The notes beneath the pieces were generated by a model, which saw only the letters and a list, made by a program, of their open reading frames with translations, had not been told where the DNA came from and did no database searches. A stretch of 11,865 nt of DNA. Origin: Asterionellopsis glacialis. Its lineage: Eukaryota; Bacillariophyta; Plagiogrammaphyceae; Rhaphoneidales; Asterionellopsidaceae. The translations under genes and the position numbers were made by a program. Each line of letters begins with the position of its first letter. The stretch's first letter is position 1. The stretch lies in NCBI GenBank assembly GCA_014885115.2, contig WKLE02003875.1, positions 1 through 11,865 of the forward strand, given 5' to 3'. Positions 9,526-11,865 of the stretch are shown here, piece by piece.

Positions 9526-9759
9526 GAAGCTCTTGGTGACAAAAGATTTGACTGTTTTTTTAGTTTGTAAGGATAGAACTGGTTCTGCTAATATAACAGC
9601 TAAGACATCAGTGTTTGTCTTTATTGGGGAACTTCTTGTTTGTCTTTTATCTCCTGTTGTATCACAAGACTCATGTGTTGGCTTATAAGCTTCATCATCA
9701 TATGCACCATCCAGCATAGGATTTTCTTGGTGATCTTCTTGAAGCAAGTTTGTCTGTGC

Positions 9760-10270
9760 TTGTTGATGTTAAGACCTTTAGTTTCTTCCTTTGATGATTG
9801 TTCATCATCAAAATCAGAATCATCTCCATTATCAGTGGCATCAGAATAATCTTGTCTTTTTGGAGATGGTTTTCTATCTTCATCTCACTTATGTTCATCA
9901 CCCTCCTCTTCATCCAAGTCATCTGAACCTTCTTTTTCTTCTGATTCATCTTGAGATTCTTTAAAGTTTCCATCTTCTGTATCTTCTGATTCAATTTTGG
10001 TAGGTTCATCATCTTCAATTTCTTGTGTTATTACAGCAGAACTAACAACATTATCTGGAAGCATTGTAACTGGACTAACTAAAGGTTCAGCTACTACATC
10101 CACTATTTCTTCTTGTGGATTTGAAATTCTTGTCTTCGTAATTGCTTCAGGAAGACCATAAATGTAGTTATCAAAGATCTTATGATGATCATAGATCTTT
10201 CCATGTGTTTTCAAAAGAGCCATCTTGTAACTTACACTAGCCTTGGTGCAAAAGTAGACATATATACCTG
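9760..10270 (-). other. Acidic low-complexity linker in the large gene
   Basis: This region reads in one frame from about 10270. A conventional stretch (MALLKTHGKIYDHHKIFDNY) is followed by a strongly acidic Glu/Asp/Ser tract (DDLDEEEGDEHK) up to a TGA at 9885-9887. The same frame resumes with DEDRKPSPKRQDYSDATD and a further Asp-rich run to about 9760. The composition continues on both sides of the stop, which shows that the stop is secondary. Acidic tracts of this kind are common in nuclear chromatin-associated proteins; no specific function is assigned. Confidence 0.6.
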
Positions 10271-10533
10271 TTTTTATATTTTACTACTGGTGTATCAGAT
10301 GGTTCAGTATCATCTTTTACTCTATTTCTCAAATCATCAGGCATGTACACCAAAATGTCTTCATTTAGAATATCACTGTCTTCATTTTTTAATTGTTCTT
10401 CTGTGTAATCATCAACATACTGATTCCTGAAACCATTTCTAACATAAAACTGCACTGCATTCTGGCTATTGACAGCAGCTTGAGCATACAGGGGCAATGT
10501 TGCATTAGGAATAGGTAGATCACCATGTAAATT
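10237..10533 (-). other. GNAT-like C-terminal motif in the large gene
   Basis: After a frameshift near 10530 the frame gives GDLPIPN, LYAQAAVNS and NAVQFYVRNGF, followed by an acidic DDYTEEQL and a strand-like ILVYMPDDL. The pattern of a small-residue strand, Asn/Ser, Ala, then FYxxxGF is the signature of the last helix and strand (motif B) of GCN5-related N-acetyltransferases, where the Tyr contributes to catalysis or CoA binding. The glycine-rich acetyl-CoA loop (motif A) that should lie just before is not visible. The domain may therefore be degenerate, partly deleted or only a look-alike. An out-of-frame end near 10265, inside a TATATA run, links to the acidic region. Confidence 0.4.
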
Positions 10534-10537
10534 TTAC

Positions 10538-11819
10538 ATACTGCTGAATTTTTGAAATAAGGTCAGCATAAAACTCCCTAGTCCTTGGTGATGACAATGT
10601 GGTAAAGCACTCCTCTTGGGCACTTTTTTTACTCATTTGGTCTTGAAGATTCTTTTCATTTTCTAACAGATGAAGCCACATAATTTAAAAATATGCTTTT
10701 GCTGGTAGAAAAACATTGATGGCACCAAGAATCTGTAATTCATCCCACTTGCTTGAAGGTAGATCTGCTATTAGACCTACATGTACAACTAAAGCTGATG
10801 AGCTATTAATTGCAAGCTTGATTCCTTTATCATTTTCTGAATTTTCAATGAAATTATCCTGATAGAACTTTTCCAGGGACTTATTCAATTTTAATCTATT
10901 ATGAAATGCTAAAGGCATATCCTTTTCATCAGTACTACAGAAATTGTAGTAATCTACCACAGGTCTCACAATAGTTACCCATGTGTATGGATGGTCACCC
11001 TTTACATAGTCTGATTTCTCAAAGTTGCACTTGTATGTATAGCTAAGAAATTCAGAACTCACAACTTCATCTTCTTTAAGGAATTCCCTAAGTGGTTGTG
11101 AAAAGAATCCAAAACTATCATTGTTGGCTTTGATGGTAGTCTTAGTTGGAGGATGAGATAACAGTAGCGATTTGATGTGGGACTCATACAGTATAGTGTC
11201 CTTCATGATCACATCTGACTTCATAACCACATCTGTCTTTTCTGGCAATACATCAAGAGATGGCATGTTAGTTGTGGCTACTTCTTGAGTTGTATTTACA
11301 TGTGACTTCAATGGTTCTGTAGTCTTTGATGTTTCATCATCTAAATTCTTGGAAGGGTTTTCTGTAGGTGTAGCAGTGGCTTCATCTTGCTTGTTAGATG
11401 GTTTGGTAGTGTCCTCTTCAGGTGTAGCAGTAGTTTTATCTTGTTTTTGGGATGGTTTGGAAGGGTGTGCTTTGGTTGTAGCTGTTGTTTTATCTTGCTT
11501 TTGGGATGGTATCCTGCTTTTTTTGTTCAGTGCATCTTGATCTTGTGGGTCACCTTCTACAGAGAGTGTTTGTAGATCTTTCCTTACAGGTGGTGTTTGA
11601 CTGCTGCTGGTGGGGCTTGGATTTTCTTTGGAACCAAACAATTTTCCTTGGATCTTTAATAATCCTTTTAGGGGGATTTTTTGAAGAAACGTTTTTGCAG
11701 GAAACTACTTTAACAATTTCTATCTCTTCATCATCAGATGCTGCATTGTTGGAAACTACATTGGGAGGAGGTGACTTTATCGTAAACACGGCAACTGGAG
11801 ATACCTGAATATTACTCTA
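10538..11819 (-). other. N-terminal part of the large gene: disordered leader plus unrecognised globular region
   Basis: The leader reads in one frame from 11816 to about 11640 (SPPPNVVSNNAASDDEEIEI) and then in another as a Ser/Thr/Lys/Pro-rich stretch with the 54-bp repeats. From about 11190 to 10690 the composition becomes globular, with mixed hydrophobic and aromatic residues (FGFFSQPLREFLKED, HPYTWVTIVRPVVDYYNF, ALVVHVGLIADLP, ILGAINVFLPAKAYF). A TAA at 10685-10687 interrupts it, and the frame continues with MWLHLLENEKNL and SPRTREFYADLISKIQQY to about 10538. The alternating strand and helix patterns just before the GNAT-like motif could be the first half of an acetyltransferase-like fold, but I see no acetyl-CoA loop. 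No family is assigned. Confidence 0.45.
11348..11509 (-). repeat. Three tandem 54-bp coding repeats
   Basis: Within the N-terminal frame (10685-11641) three consecutive 18-residue units occur: PSQKQDKTTATTKAHPSK, PSQKQDKTTATPEEDTTK and PSNKQDEATATPTENPSK. The unit length is exact, with no gaps. The repeats are rich in Lys, Gln, Thr and Pro, are certainly disordered, and preserve the frame. The first halves are the more alike. Slippage or unequal crossover is the likely origin. An array this well kept inside a decayed gene suggests either that it duplicated recently or that the gene was intact until fairly recently. Confidence 0.85.
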
Positions 11820-11826
11820 ACCTTGG

Positions 11827-11828
11827 TT

Positions 11829-11864
<36 letters not shown>

Positions 11865-11865
11865 T
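11827..11865. repeat. (TTTC)n microsatellite at right edge
   Basis: This is a perfect tetranucleotide array, TTTC repeated nearly ten times (39 bases) and continuing to the end of the window, so its full length is unknown. It abuts the 5' limit of the large minus-strand gene, where the minus strand reads (GAAA)n. Such arrays often end assembled contigs or mark slippage sites. Confidence 0.95.

Larger units (their letters stand above)
6525..11819 (-). pseudogene. Large decayed gene with Ulp1-type protease, zinc-knuckle and coiled-coil regions
   Basis: The minus strand can be followed as one coding stretch for about 5.3 kb by moving between frames where similarity or composition continues. The first open frame follows a TAG at 11817-11819; the last readable coding (KLQFAESQW) ends where the plus-strand RT relic ends. 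The order is a disordered repeat-bearing N-terminus, an unknown globular region, a GNAT-like motif, an acidic linker, CxxC knuckles, a Ulp1/C48 protease, a coiled coil and a C-terminal region. Stops seen in the followed frame include 10685-10687, 9885-9887, 9395-9397, 9172-9174, 8460-8462, 7686-7688 and 7244-7246. Frameshifts lie near 11640, 10530, 10265, 9760, 9440, 8335, 8200, 7530 and 6720. No convincing GT-AG introns explain the breaks. Whether this was one gene or two is not certain, and I do not recognise the whole architecture. It may be an accessory ORF of a DNA transposon. Confidence 0.6.

Noticed and set aside
9698..10018. Met/Lys-rich minus-strand frame (106 residues)
   Set aside because: It is an out-of-frame reading of the GAT/GAA acidic tract; the acidic frame continues on both sides and matches the neighbouring composition.
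11349..11808. Overlapping plus-strand open frames rich in Val/Ser/Cys/Trp
   Set aside because: They are shadows of the repetitive Lys/Thr/Gln-rich minus-strand N-terminus; their apparent repeats are the 54-bp units read backwards.
6525..11819. Frame breaks explained as spliceosomal introns in a functional gene
   Set aside because: Many breaks are single-base shifts or isolated stops with coding similarity resuming immediately, leaving no room for GT-AG introns.
2848..11819. Polinton/Maverick or virophage-like element suggested by a clan CE protease
   Set aside because: No packaging ATPase, capsid, protein-primed polymerase or retroviral-like integrase is found with the protease, and its motifs resemble Ulp1 rather than adenain.
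1..11865. tRNA or rRNA genes
   Set aside because: I saw no cloverleaf with A and B box motifs and no rRNA-like conserved segments on either strand by eye.

Overview
The window looks like repeat-rich nuclear DNA of a eukaryote, most likely a single-celled alga or another stramenopile-like protist. It contains fragments of several transposon classes, carries no operon structure, and is AT-rich outside about 1500-1850. The Gag, reverse transcriptase/RNase H and DNA-transposase relics resemble types I associate with diatom genomes. That assignment is from recollection of family-level sequence and was not searched. I found no intact gene: every coding region is broken by in-frame stops and frameshifts.

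Layout, left to right. (1) Positions 1-1282, minus strand: Gag and protease relic of a Ty3/Gypsy LTR retrotransposon running off the left edge. Upstream of it (about 1377-1816) is a probable LTR with CRE-like palindromes and a 34-bp tandem duplication. (2) About 1840-2809, plus strand: integrase relic of a second Ty3/Gypsy copy, head-to-head with the first. (3) 2848-4592, minus strand: relic of a DNA transposase resembling the Plavaka/KDZ-like group. (4) 4593-4937: AT-rich spacer with no gene seen. (5) 4938-6528, plus strand: reverse transcriptase/RNase H/zinc-finger relic of a non-LTR-type element, with the polymerase palm deleted. (6) 6525-11819, minus strand: about 5.3 kb of one long decayed reading frame. 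In translation order it holds a disordered N-terminus with 54-bp repeats, an unrecognised globular region, a short GNAT-like motif, an acidic linker, a CxxC zinc-knuckle module, a Ulp1-type (C48) cysteine protease domain, a charged coiled coil and a C-terminal region. (7) 11827-11865: a (TTTC)n microsatellite running off the right edge.

The most interesting object is the large Ulp1-containing gene. The domain order is deduced by following coding similarity across frame changes. I do not recognise the combination as a named family. The transposase relic lies on the same strand just beyond the reverse transcriptase fragment, so the two may once have been ORFs of one DNA transposon. That is a hypothesis only. 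Mutational decay and an unpolished assembly would both explain broken frames, but the many nonsense codons and the large internal deletions favour genuine decay.
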